Part shown: positions 1 to 11,442 of the stretch, one piece after another
How the letters are laid out: each line of letters opens with the position of its first letter
Numbering within the stretch: the stretch's first letter is position 1
Assembly (NCBI GenBank): GCA_001311545.1
Contig: BBBL01000020.1
Coordinates: 1 to 11,442 of the forward strand
Source of the DNA: Thermus kawarayensis JCM 12314
Lineage (GTDB): Bacteria; Deinococcota; Deinococci; Deinococcales; Thermaceae
DNA: 11,442 nt
Direction of reading: 5' to 3'
Notes under the pieces: model-generated
The model's database searches: none
What the model saw: only the letters and a program-made list of their open reading frames with translations
Told to the model about the DNA's origin: nothing
Program-made: the position numbers and the translations under genes

Positions 1-877
1 CAGGCCAGCCGGGTGAGGCCCGTCCGGGCGTCAAAGCGGGGCTTTTTGGCGAGGCCCGAGTCCACCACGGCGCGCACCTGGGGCAGGGTGAGGCTGGTTT
101 CGGCCACGTCGGTGGCCAGGACGATCTTCCTGGGCCCGGGCCTGAGGAGGGCGGCCTGCTCGCCCAAGGAAAGCCCCCCGTGGAGGGGAAAGGCGGGGAG
201 GTCCTGGAGAAGCCTCCGGGCGCGCTCTATCTCCCCTTTCCCCGGGAGGAAGACCAGGACATCCCCTTCTCCTTCCAAGAAGGCCCTCCGGGCGTACCGG
301 GCGGCGAGGGCCTCCAGGGGGCCTTCCGGAGGCCTGTCCAGGTGGAAGACCTCCACGGGATACCCTTCTCCCTCCACCTCCAAGGTGGCCCCGTTCAAGA
401 CCCTCTCTAGGTCCGGGTCGGGGGTGGCGGTGAGGAGGGCGATCTTGAGGTCGGGCCGGAGGGTTTCCTGGAGGCGCAGGAGGAGGGCCAGGGCCAGATC
501 CCCCTCCAGGTGGCGCTCGTGGGCCTCGTCCAGGAGGACGGCGGAGACCCCCTCCAGGGTGGGGTCTTCCAGGAGGCGCCTGGTGAGGAGGCCCTCGGTC
601 ATCACGAGAAGCCGGGTCTTCGGGCTCTCCCTTCCCTCCAGGCGTACCCGGTAGCCCACGGTCTCCCCCAGGGGCTCCCCCAGGTTTTCGGCGAGCCTGG
701 CCGCCACCGCCCGGGCCGCCACCCGCCTGGGCTCAAAGAGGAGCACCTTCCGGGGAGGGCGGAGAGGAGCCTGAGGGGGAAGAGGGTGCTCTTGCCCGCC
801 CCCGGGTAGGCCTTGAGGAGGAGGCGGCCCCGCCTCAGGAGCAGGGCCACCGCCTCGTCCGGCCAGCCGTGTTGCAT
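1..877 (-). CDS. hrpB: ATP-dependent helicase HrpB, DEAH-box family (partial, 3' end outside window; one frameshift)
   Basis: Superfamily 2 DEAH-box RNA/DNA helicase; HrpB's precise cellular role is poorly defined. The ATG at 875-877 gives a short N-terminus, then Walker A PGAGKST at residues 25-31, the DEAH box at residues 117-120 (LLDEAHERH), motif III as TAT, and motif V ATDVAETSLTLPQV near residue 255. The short helicase core beginning almost at the N-terminus and the ALALLLRLQ segment after motif II fit HrpB better than HrpA. The frame breaks near 749, where one base appears lost (PGK-VLLFEPRR is restored by one extra G/C); below that the frame is open to base 1. The C-terminal part lies outside the window. 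It follows gyrB on the same strand after 85 nt. No convincing Shine-Dalgarno precedes the start. Family assignment is firm; HrpB versus a related DEAH helicase is somewhat less so. Confidence 0.88.
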
Positions 878-929
878 CTTTGGGCCTCGCTGCGGCGCGT
901 TACTGGCTCGGGGAAGCCTGCCTAGGGAC

Positions 930-957
930 CCCCATGCTGGCCCAAGCCAGCATGGGG
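930..957 (-). terminator. GC-rich hairpin just after gyrB; candidate terminator or dispersed intergenic hairpin
   Basis: The arm CCCCATGCTGGC (930-941) is perfectly complementary to GCCAGCATGGGG (946-957), giving a 12-bp stem with a 4-nt loop. It begins 5 nt beyond the gyrB stop codon. There is no T-run after it in either direction, so it is not a canonical intrinsic terminator. It could act in mRNA 3'-end stabilisation or as a weak terminator between gyrB and hrpB. Confidence 0.6.
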
Positions 958-962
958 TGGTA

Positions 963-2890
<1,928 letters not shown>

Positions 2891-2896
2891 CCCCTA

Positions 2897-2905
2897 AGTA
2901 TACCA
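2897..2905 (-). promoter_or_regulatory. Extended -10 promoter of gyrB, leaderless geometry
   Basis: On the minus strand TATACT (2897-2902) is preceded by TGG (2903-2905), an extended -10. Only six nt (2891-2896) separate it from the GTG start, placing the expected transcription start at or next to the start codon. No good -35 hexamer is visible at 16-18 nt spacing, which an extended -10 can tolerate. Confidence 0.6.
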
Positions 2906-3019
2906 CAAGTTCTGGGGGCAGTTTTCGCCATGGGAAAGGGGGCTCGTGGCCCTTTGCGCCGGGAGGTTGGATGGATGGATATCAAGGTAGCCCCGCTTCC
3001 CGGCCCGGCCTTTCCCCGG

Positions 3020-3025
3020 TATCCT
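3020..3025 (+). promoter_or_regulatory. -10-like TATCCT before the small membrane protein gene
   Basis: TATCCT lies five nt before the ATG at 3031. The same hexamer occurs at similar distances before gntR (6060) and the trp leader peptide (9237). The -35 region (TTCCCG at 2997-3002, 17-nt spacer) is a poor match, so this is supported mainly by the recurring geometry. Confidence 0.4.
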
Positions 3026-3030
3026 GCCTC

Positions 3031-4668
<1,638 letters not shown>

Positions 4669-5852
4669 TTAGCGGATTATACCGAGCCTCCGCCCCACCT
4701 TCTCGTAGGCCTCGAGGGCCTTGTCCAGCATCTCCTTCGTGTGGGCGGCGGTGACGATGTTGCGGATCCTCGCCTTGCCCCGGGGCACCGTGGGAAAGCC
4801 GATGCCCACGGCGAAGACCCCCTCCTCCAAAAGCAGGCGGCTCGCCTCAAAGGCCACGGGGGCCTCCCCGAAGAGGACTGGGGTGATGGGGGTCTGGCTT
4901 CCCAGGGTGTCGTAGCCCAGGCGGGCGAGTTCTCCCTTGAAGTAGCGGGTGTTCTCCCAGAGCTTTTCCACCCGCTCGGGCTCCTTTTCTATGAGTTCCA
5001 AGGCTCCAAGAAGCGCCCCCACCACCGCCGGGGGGTGGCTGGTGGAGAAGAGGAAAGGCCTGGCCTGGTTGATGAGGAGGTCCTTAAGCTCCAGGGCCCC
5101 TGCGGCGTAGCCCCCGATCACCGCCCAGGCCTTGGAGAGGGTGGCCACCTGGATCACGTCGGGTCCTGGTGGAAGCCGAAGTGGTGGACCGTTCCCTTTC
5201 CCTTTTCCCCCAGGACCCCGCTCCCGTGGGCGTCGTCCACGTAGACCACCGCCCCGTACTTCTTGGCCAGGGGGACGATCCGGTCCAAGGGGGCGATGTC
5301 CCCGTCCATGGAGAAGACCCCGTCGGTGACGATGAGCTTGAGGCCCTTGGTGTCGTGGGCCTTCAGGAGCTCCTCCAGGTGCTCCACGTCGCGTGGCGAA
5401 AGACCAGCCGGGTGGCCTTGGTGAGGCGGAGGCCGTCGATGATGCTGGCGTGGTTCAGCTCGTCGGAAAAGACCAGGTCGCCCTCCTTGAGGAGGGCCCC
5501 CAGCACCCCCTGGTTGGCGGTGAAGCCGGACTGGAGGACCAGGGCGCTCTCCGTGCCCTTGAAGCGGGCCAGGGCCTCTTCCAGCTCCAGGTGGTAGGTG
5601 AAGGTGCCGGCGATGGTGCGCACGGCCCCGCTTCCCGCCCCCCACTTTTCCAGGTACCGGCGGGCCTTCTCCTTGAGGTAGGGGTGGTTGGCGAAGCCCA
5701 GGTAGTTGTTGGAGGCCAGGTTCACCACCTCCCGCCCCTCCACCCGGGTCACGCTCCTGGGGGGCCTCGAGGACCTTGGGAGAGATGTAAAGCCCCTCGC
5801 GCTTCAGCCTTTCCAGCTCGTTTCGCACCCGCGTGCGCAGGTCCAGGCTCAT
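4669..5852 (-). CDS. kbl: Alpha-oxoamine synthase: 2-amino-3-ketobutyrate CoA ligase / KAPA-synthase type (frameshifts)
   Basis: PLP enzyme that condenses an amino acid with an acyl-CoA or, as KBL, cleaves 2-amino-3-ketobutyrate with CoA to glycine and acetyl-CoA. A T. thermophilus member of this family has been reported to have both KBL and 8-amino-7-oxononanoate synthase activity, so bioF is the alternative name. Seen: [39 protein letters not shown] (the Asp that contacts the PLP nitrogen) and TLSKAW with the Schiff-base lysine at about residue 242. Frame changes: near 5753 (probably two bases lost, QE-P-VTRV), 5390 and 5161 (one each). Repaired length is 395 aa. Start ATG at 5850-5852 lies six nt after a -10-like hexamer. 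The methyltransferase gene follows with no gap. Confidence 0.92.
4676..4681 (-). promoter_or_regulatory. Perfect TATAAT hexamer in the kbl 3' end, seven nt before the methyltransferase ATG
   Basis: On the minus strand TATAAT (4676-4681) lies within the last codons of kbl (Gly-Ile-Ile-Arg) and ends seven nt before the ATG at 4668. This matches the leaderless spacing seen at other starts in the window. The -35 position at 17-nt spacing (GAGAAG) is poor. It could give the methyltransferase its own transcript independent of kbl. Confidence 0.4.
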
Positions 5853-5858
5853 GGCCCT

Positions 5859-5887
5859 ATCTAACCCCTCGTGCCCTCGGTTGTCCA
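5859..5887 (-). promoter_or_regulatory. Promoter of kbl: TGGACA, 17 nt, TTAGAT
   Basis: On the minus strand a -35 TGGACA (5882-5887, five of six to TTGACA) is separated by exactly 17 nt from TTAGAT (5859-5864). Six nt then lead to the ATG. The -10 is a weak match but spacing is ideal and the geometry again implies a leaderless transcript. Confidence 0.55.
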
Positions 5888-6036
5888 GGGGTGCTCGTCC
5901 ACCCCTTCACCATCTTCTGACCGGCGCGGGCTACCCTAAGGAAGGGGTGGTAGCGGTTCCATGAGGTCCGACCTGCAGGCCCAAGAAGCGGCTGGGCGGG
6001 GGGCTGAAGCGGCTTTTGGGGGTCCGGTGATGGGGC
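5888..6036. other. Divergent intergenic region between kbl and gntR promoters
   Basis: Between the two divergent promoters I see no further gene, RNA or strong repeat. ATGs at 5961 and 6029 lack Shine-Dalgarno sequences. The one at 5961 is in frame with gntR but would add 38 unusual residues across the promoter and palindrome. Confidence 0.5.
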
Positions 6037-6065
6037 TTGTCCCACGCGGCCGGGTGGTCTATCCT
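6037..6065 (+). promoter_or_regulatory. Promoter of the gntR-proline operon: TTGTCC, 17 nt, TATCCT
   Basis: TTGTCC (6037-6042, four of six to TTGACA) and TATCCT (6060-6065) are separated by 17 nt. The -10 ends nine nt before the gntR ATG at 6075, so the transcript should start at or only a few nt before the start codon. The -10 overlaps the left half of the palindrome at 6061-6076. Confidence 0.6.
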
Positions 6066-6076
6066 GTATACAGGAT
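6061..6076. promoter_or_regulatory. Perfect 16-bp palindrome, probable operator for the GntR regulator
   Basis: ATCCTGTATACAGGAT reads identically on both strands. The TGTATACA core resembles operators of GntR/FCD regulators. It covers the -10, the expected transcription start and the first two bases of the gntR start codon, so bound regulator would block transcription of its own operon. That it is autoregulatory is inference from position. Confidence 0.7.
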
Positions 6077-6733
6077 GCAGACCCTGGGCTTCCGCCGGCC
6101 CAACCAGGTGCGCGAGGCGGTCTACCGCCACCTGAGGGACCTCCTCCTCTCTGGGCGCTTCGCCCCCGGGGAAAGGCTCTCCGAGCCCCTTTTGGCCCAG
6201 GACCTGGGGGTTTCCCGCACCCCCGTGCGGGAGGCCTGATGCGCCTCGCCGAGGAGGGCCTGGTGGAGCTTGTCCCCGGCAAGGGGGCCAGGGTCAAGGC
6301 CTTCACCCCGGAGGAGGTGGAGGAGGTCTACGGGGTGCGGGCCCTTCTGGAGGGGGAGGCGGCGCGGGAGGCGGCCCTTAGGGTCACCCCCTGGGAGCTC
6401 GCCGAGCTTTCCCGGATGCTCCGGGCCATAGACGAGGCCCCCAGGGAGGACTACCCGGAGCAGATGCGCCGCGACCTGGAGTTTCACCGGGCGTTGGTGC
6501 GGCTTTCCGGGAACCGGACCCTTTACCGCCTCTACGAGGACCTCCTGGCCACCCTGGCCCTGGCCCGGAGCGCCCTCCCCACCCTCTCCCAGGACGAGGC
6601 CACGAGGCGGGAGCACCGGGCGATCCTCGAGGCCCTCTCCCGCAGAGACCCCGAGGGGGCGAGGCGGGCGGTGGAGGCCCACGTCTACCGCTTCCGCGAT
6701 CTGGTGGTGGGGCGGCTGAAAGGAGGGGTATGA
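6075..6733 (+). CDS. GntR/FCD-family transcriptional regulator, probable regulator of proline catabolism (one frameshift)
   Basis: Winged-helix DNA-binding domain at about residues 8-75 ([19 protein letters not shown], then [16 protein letters not shown], ending [12 protein letters not shown]), followed by an all-helical FCD ligand domain. The FCD part shows [32 protein letters not shown] and [10 protein letters not shown], which include the Asp/His positions that often bind metal in this class. The frame breaks at 6236: GCC-TGA becomes GCC-CTG (Leu) with one extra C, giving 219 aa, normal for the family. The start ATG sits at the right edge of the palindrome. The stop overlaps the next gene's start (ATGA). 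Neighbouring proline dehydrogenase and P5C dehydrogenase genes suggest the effector is proline or a derivative; this is inferred. Confidence 0.9.
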
Positions 6734-7651
6734 ACCTAGACCTGGCCTACCGGTCCTTTGTCCTGAAGGTAGCGGGGAACCCCCAGGTGGAGCGCCTCAT
6801 CAAGGGCCGGGCCCGGGGCCTGGTGCGGCGGTACGTGGCGGGGGAGACCCTGGAGGAGGCGCTGAAGGCGGCGGAGGCCCTGGAGGGGGAGGGCGTGCAC
6901 GCCATCTTGGACCTTCTGGGGGAGATGGTGGCGAGCGAGGCCGAGGCCCGGGCCTTCCAGCGGGGCATTTTGGAACTCGTCTGGGCTTTGTCGGAGAGGG
7001 CCTGGCCCAAGTATGTCTCCTTGAAGCTCAGCCAGCTCGGCCTGGACCTCTCTGAGGCCTTGGCCCTTTCCCTCCTGCGGGAGGTCCTGCGGGAGGCCGA
7101 GCCCCGGGGGGTCTTCGTGCGCATAGACATGGAGGACTCCCCCGGGTGGAGGCCACCTTGCGGGTCTACAAAGCCCTCAGGAGGAAGGCTTTTCCCAGGT
7201 GGGGATCGTCCTGCAAAGCTACCTCTACCGCACGGAGAAGGACCTCTTGGACCTCCTTCCCTATAGGCCCAACCTCCGCCTGGTCAAGGGGGCCTACCGG
7301 GAGCCCAAGGAGGTGGCCTTCCAGGACAAGCGCCTCGTGGACGCCGAGTACCTGCACCTGGGGAAGCTCGCCCTTAGGGAGGGGCTCTACGTGGCCTTCG
7401 CCACCCACGACCCCCGGATCCTCGCCGAGGTCCGGCGCTACACCGAGGCCATGGGGATTCCCAAGGAGCGGTTTGAGTTCCAGTTCCTCTACGGGGTGCG
7501 CCCCGAGGAGCAGAGGAGGCTCGCGCGGGAGGGGTATGTGGTGCGGGCCTACGTGCCCTACGGTTCCCACTGGTACCCCTACCTCACCCGCCGCATCGCC
7601 GAGCGTCCCGAGAACCTCCTTTTGGTGCTGAGAAGCCTCTTGGGAGGCTAG
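6730..7651 (+). CDS. Proline dehydrogenase, monofunctional, FAD-dependent (two frameshifts)
   Basis: Oxidises L-proline to delta-1-pyrroline-5-carboxylate with FAD, passing electrons to the respiratory chain; first step of proline catabolism. Repaired length is 307 aa, matching T. thermophilus PRODH. N-terminal helices ([20 protein letters not shown]) precede a TIM barrel with [50 protein letters not shown] and [10 protein letters not shown]. The substrate-carboxylate Arg pair is R288/R289 in YLTRRIAER. Single bases are missing near 7143 (run of C) and 7181. A strong Shine-Dalgarno, AGGAGG at 6721-6726, precedes the ATG, which overlaps the gntR stop by 4 nt, indicating translational coupling. 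Confidence 0.95.
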
Positions 7652-7660
7652 GAGGAGCCT

Positions 7661-9207
<1,547 letters not shown>

Positions 9208-9213
9208 GGCCTG

Positions 9214-9242
9214 TAGACCGGGAGCGCCTTTTGGGCTATCCT
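9214..9242 (+). promoter_or_regulatory. trp operon promoter: TAGACC, 17 nt, TATCCT
   Basis: TAGACC (9214-9219, four of six to TTGACA) lies 17 nt before TATCCT (9237-9242). Six nt separate the -10 from the ATG of the leader peptide. The promoter starts seven nt after the P5C dehydrogenase stop, leaving no room for a separate terminator for the proline operon. Confidence 0.65.
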
Positions 9243-9248
9243 GAAGGC

Positions 9249-9284
9249 ATGCGCCTTGCCTCCCTCCTCTGGTGGCCCGGCTAG
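9249..9284 (+). CDS. trpL: trp operon leader peptide with tandem Trp codons
   Basis: An 11-codon reading frame MRLASLLWWPG followed by TAG. Trp codons at 9270-9275 are adjacent, which is the hallmark of a ribosome-mediated trp attenuator. It begins six nt after TATCCT, so translation is probably from a leaderless transcript. Its 5' half supplies RNA segment 1 of the attenuator. Two Trp in 11 residues, upstream of trpE and followed by mutually exclusive hairpins, make chance unlikely. Confidence 0.88.
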   Translation: MRLASLLWWPG

Positions 9285-9338
9285 GCCCCGGGAGGGAGGC
9301 GGCCTTTCCCCCGGGGTGCACGCCCCGGGGGGTTCTTT
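9258..9338 (+). promoter_or_regulatory. trp attenuator with pause, antiterminator and terminator stems
   Basis: Segment 1 (9258-9268, within the leader peptide codons) contains CCTCCCTCC, complementary to GGAGGGAGG in segment 2 (9290-9300), with the Trp codons in the loop. CCCCGGG (9286-9292) can instead pair with CCCGGGG (9310-9316), the 2:3 antiterminator. CCCCCGGGG (9308-9316) pairs with CCCCGGGGG (9323-9331) and is followed by TTCTTT, the 3:4 terminator. A ribosome stalled on the Trp codons would mask segment 1, favour 2:3 and allow read-through into trpE. Fast translation to the TAG would favour the terminator. Confidence 0.85.
9308..9338 (+). terminator. Intrinsic terminator of the trp attenuator
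   Basis: A 9-bp all-GC stem (9308-9316 with 9323-9331), extendable by a G-T pair, closes a short loop and is followed by a T-rich stretch at 9333-9338. It is the only hairpin in the window with a T-rich tail. Confidence 0.8.
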
Positions 9339-9348
9339 AGGGGGCGGC

Positions 9349-10731
9349 ATGGAGACCATCAGACCCTTTCGCAAAACCCTCCTGGCGGACCTGGAAACCC
9401 CGGTGACCGCCTACCTGAAGCTTGCGGAAAAGGCCCCGGTGAGCTTCCTCCTGGAGTCGGTGGAGCGGGGCCGGCAGAGCCGCTTCTCCATCGTGGGGGT
9501 GGGGGCGAGGCGCACCTTCCGCCTGAAGGACGGGGTCTTCACGGTGAACGGGGAGCCCATAGAGGCCCAAGACCCCCTGCGCGCCCTCTACCAGAGGGTC
9601 TTCGCCCCTCTGGAGCGCCACCCCGACCTCCCCCCCTTCTTCGGGGGGGGTGGTGCTACGCCGCCTACGACCTCATCCGGTATTACGAGCGCCTCCCCGC
9701 CCTCAGCCCGATGACCTGGGCCTGCCCGACCTCCTCTTCGTGGAGCCCGAGGTGGTAGCGGTTTTTGACCACGCCAAGAGCCTCCTCCACCTGGTGGCCC
9801 CGGGAAGCGGCCTCGAGGAGGCCGAGGCCCGCCTGGCCTGGGCCGAGGGGCGGCTTAAAGGCCCCTTGCCCGGGGTGCCGGGGGAAAGGGCGGGGGAAGG
9901 GCCCGCTTCCAGCAGGACCTATCCCGGGAGGCGTACCTGAAGGCGGTGGAGAGGGCCCTGGACTACATCCGGGCCGGGGACATCTTCCAGGTGGTCCTCT
10001 CCTTAAGGCTCTCCTCCCCCTCACCGTCCACCCCTTCGCCCTCTACCGGGCCCTGAGGAGCGTGAACCCTAGCCCCTACATGGGCTACCTGGACCTGGGG
10101 GAGGTGGTGCTGGTCTCGGCGAGCCCGGAAAGCCTCCTGCGCTCGGACGGGAAGAGGGTGGTCACCCGGCCCATCGCGGGCACGCGGCCCAGGGGGAAGG
10201 ACGAGGAGGAGGACAGGAGGCTTGCCGAGGAGCTTCTAAGGGACGAAAAGGAGCGGGCGGAGCACCTGATGCTTCTGGACCTTTCCCGCAACGACATCGG
10301 CCGGGTTTCCGCCTTCGGCACGGTGCGGGTCTTGGAGCCCATGCACGTGGAGTACTACTCCCACGTGATGCACCTGGTCTCCACGGTGGAGGGCCTTTTG
10401 GCCGAGGGGAAGACCCCTTTGGACGCCCTGGCCAGCGTCCTCCCCATGGGGACGGTCTCGGGAGCTCCCAAGATTAGGGCCATGGAGATCATTGAGGAGC
10501 TGGAGCCCCACCGCCGGGGGCTACGGGGGAAGCTTCGGCTACCTGGCCTACGACGGGGCCATGGACATGGCCCTCACCTTGCGCACCTTCGTCATCGCCA
10601 AGGGACGGATGCACATCCAGGCGGGGGCGGGGATCGTGGCGGACTCGGTGCCGGAAAGGGAGTACCAGGAGTGCCTGAACAAGGCGCGGGCGCTTCTTAA
10701 GGCGGTGGAGGTGGCGGAGGCGGGGCTTTGA
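9349..10731 (+). CDS. trpE: Anthranilate synthase component I (five frameshifts)
   Basis: Converts chorismate plus ammonia (from TrpG) to anthranilate and pyruvate, the first step of tryptophan synthesis. Repaired length is about 462 aa. Seen: feedback Trp-binding element LLES at residues 34-37 with SRFSIVG; then chorismate-domain motifs [68 protein letters not shown] and [12 protein letters not shown]. Frame changes are near 9650 (G-run, net one base lost), 9709, 9896, 10020 (run of C) and 10520 (probably two lost, RRG-P-YGG). The ATG at 9349 follows AGGGGG, 11 nt after the attenuator T-run. Presence of the LLES element suggests the enzyme is also feedback-inhibited. Confidence 0.95.
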
Positions 10732-10766
10732 CCCCGGGAAACTCCGGCCGAGGAGGAAGGGGAGCC

Positions 10767-11346
10767 ATGAAGGTCTTGGTGGTGGACAACTACGACAGCT
10801 TCACCTACAACCTGGTGCAGTACCTGGGGGAGCTTGGGGCAAGCCCCGTGGTCTGGCGGAACGACCGCTTCCGGCTGGAGGAGGTGGAGGCCCTGGACCC
10901 GGACCGGATCCTCATAAGCCTGGGCCCTGCACCCCCTTTGAGGCGGGGCTTTCCATGCCCCTGGTCCAGCGCTACGCCCCCCGTTACCCCATCCTGGGGG
11001 TCTGCCTGGGCCACCAGGCCATCGGGGCGGTCTTCGGGGGGAAGGTGGTCCCCGCGCCCGTGGTCATGCACGGCAAGGTGAGCGAGATTTACCACGACGG
11101 CACCGGCCTTTTCCGGGGCCTGCCAAGCCCCTTCCCCGCCACCCGCTACCACTCCCTGGTGGTGGAGGCGGTGCCGGAGGCCCTGGTGGTGAACGCCTGG
11201 GTGGAGGAGGCGGGGGGGCGGACGGTGATGGCTTCCGCCACCGGGACTACCCCACCCACGGGGTGCAGTTCCACCCGGAAAGCTACCTCACGGAGGCGGG
11301 TAAACTCATCCTCAAGAACTTTTTGGAGGACCCATGGACGCGGTGA
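10767..11346 (+). CDS. trpG: Anthranilate synthase component II, glutamine amidotransferase (two frameshifts)
   Basis: Class I glutamine amidotransferase that supplies ammonia to TrpE. Seen: N-terminal [23 protein letters not shown]; oxyanion region [12 protein letters not shown] after repair; nucleophile Cys80 in [16 protein letters not shown]; and catalytic His170/Glu172 in VQFHPES. Single bases are missing near 10920 and 11230. Repaired length is about 193 aa. Start ATG at 10767 is preceded by GGGGAG; an in-frame TTG at 10728 overlapping the trpE stop is less likely. The stop overlaps the trpD start by 13 nt. It could also serve p-aminobenzoate synthesis, as single amphibolic subunits do elsewhere, but the operon indicates tryptophan. 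Confidence 0.94.
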
Positions 11347-11442
11347 AGAAGGCCATTATGGGCGAGGTTTTGGGGGAGGAGGAGGCCCACGAGGTCATGC
11401 GGGCCCTGATGGCGGGGGAGGTCTCCCCGGTGAGGGCGGCGG
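11334..11442 (+). CDS. trpD: Anthranilate phosphoribosyltransferase, first 36 codons (partial)
   Basis: Starts at an ATG inside the 3' end of trpG, with GGAGG (11325-11329) four nt upstream, and runs off the right edge. The visible N-terminus begins [12 protein letters not shown] and contains [21 protein letters not shown], matching the helical N-terminal domain of TrpD (typically LMxGEVSPVQ). TrpD attaches phosphoribose to anthranilate. The overlap with trpG implies coupled translation. Identification rests on a short segment plus gene order trpE-trpG-trpD. Confidence 0.88.
   Translation, partial: MDAVKKAIMGEVLGEEEAHEVMRALMAGEVSPVRAA

Noticed and set aside
2971..3030. Longer start for the membrane protein at 2971
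   Set aside because: Adds a polar Pro/Ser-rich stretch before helix 1; the GGAGGT spacing is only three nt. Kept as an alternative, not preferred.
5961..6239. Start of gntR at the ATG at 5961
   Set aside because: It would put 38 unusual residues across the promoter and palindrome and lacks a Shine-Dalgarno; the ATG at 6075 gives the normal GntR N-terminus.

Overview
The window is high-GC bacterial chromosome (about 68% GC by eye) and reads as Thermus, close to T. thermophilus/T. aquaticus. Every large gene matches a Thermus family. Once single-base gaps are restored, the proline dehydrogenase (307 aa), P5C dehydrogenase (516 aa) and oxoamine synthase (395 aa) have the lengths I recall for the T. 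thermophilus enzymes, and the catalytic residue numbers I recall agree (PRODH R288/R289, P5CDH E288/C322). The raw sequence carries about 25 apparent frameshifts, nearly all one missing base in or near a G/C run, spread over every long gene. I treat these as sequencing or consensus errors, not gene decay. Each is listed with its gene.

Layout. On the minus strand at the left: hrpB helicase (N-terminal two thirds or so, running off the left edge) lies downstream of gyrB, with a 12-bp hairpin between them. A small four-helix membrane protein gene (plus strand, 3031-3417) lies between gyrB and a minus-strand pair: kbl (an alpha-oxoamine synthase) followed immediately by a TaqI-type TCGA adenine methyltransferase. 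No TaqI-like endonuclease gene is next to it. From 6075 rightward everything is on the plus strand: a GntR/FCD regulator, proline dehydrogenase and P5C dehydrogenase form a proline-to-glutamate operon, with a perfect 16-bp palindrome over the regulator's start. Next comes a trp operon: leader peptide with tandem Trp codons, attenuator, trpE, trpG and the first codons of trpD.

Expression. Six gene starts (gyrB, the membrane protein, kbl, the methyltransferase, gntR and the trp leader peptide) have a -10-like hexamer 5-9 nt upstream of the start codon, which points to leaderless mRNAs. Most operon-internal genes instead have Shine-Dalgarno sequences and short or overlapping junctions.

Most interesting signal. 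TCGA, the inferred target of the resident methyltransferase, is strongly depleted. By hand I find 11 sites, and 9 of them lie inside one palindromic octamer, CCTCGAGG. Ile and Phe codons change to ATA/ATT and TTT before Asp/Glu codons, which avoids TCGA. A solitary methyltransferase together with an iterated palindrome containing its site resembles the HIP1 situation in cyanobacteria. It is the best candidate here for something undescribed.
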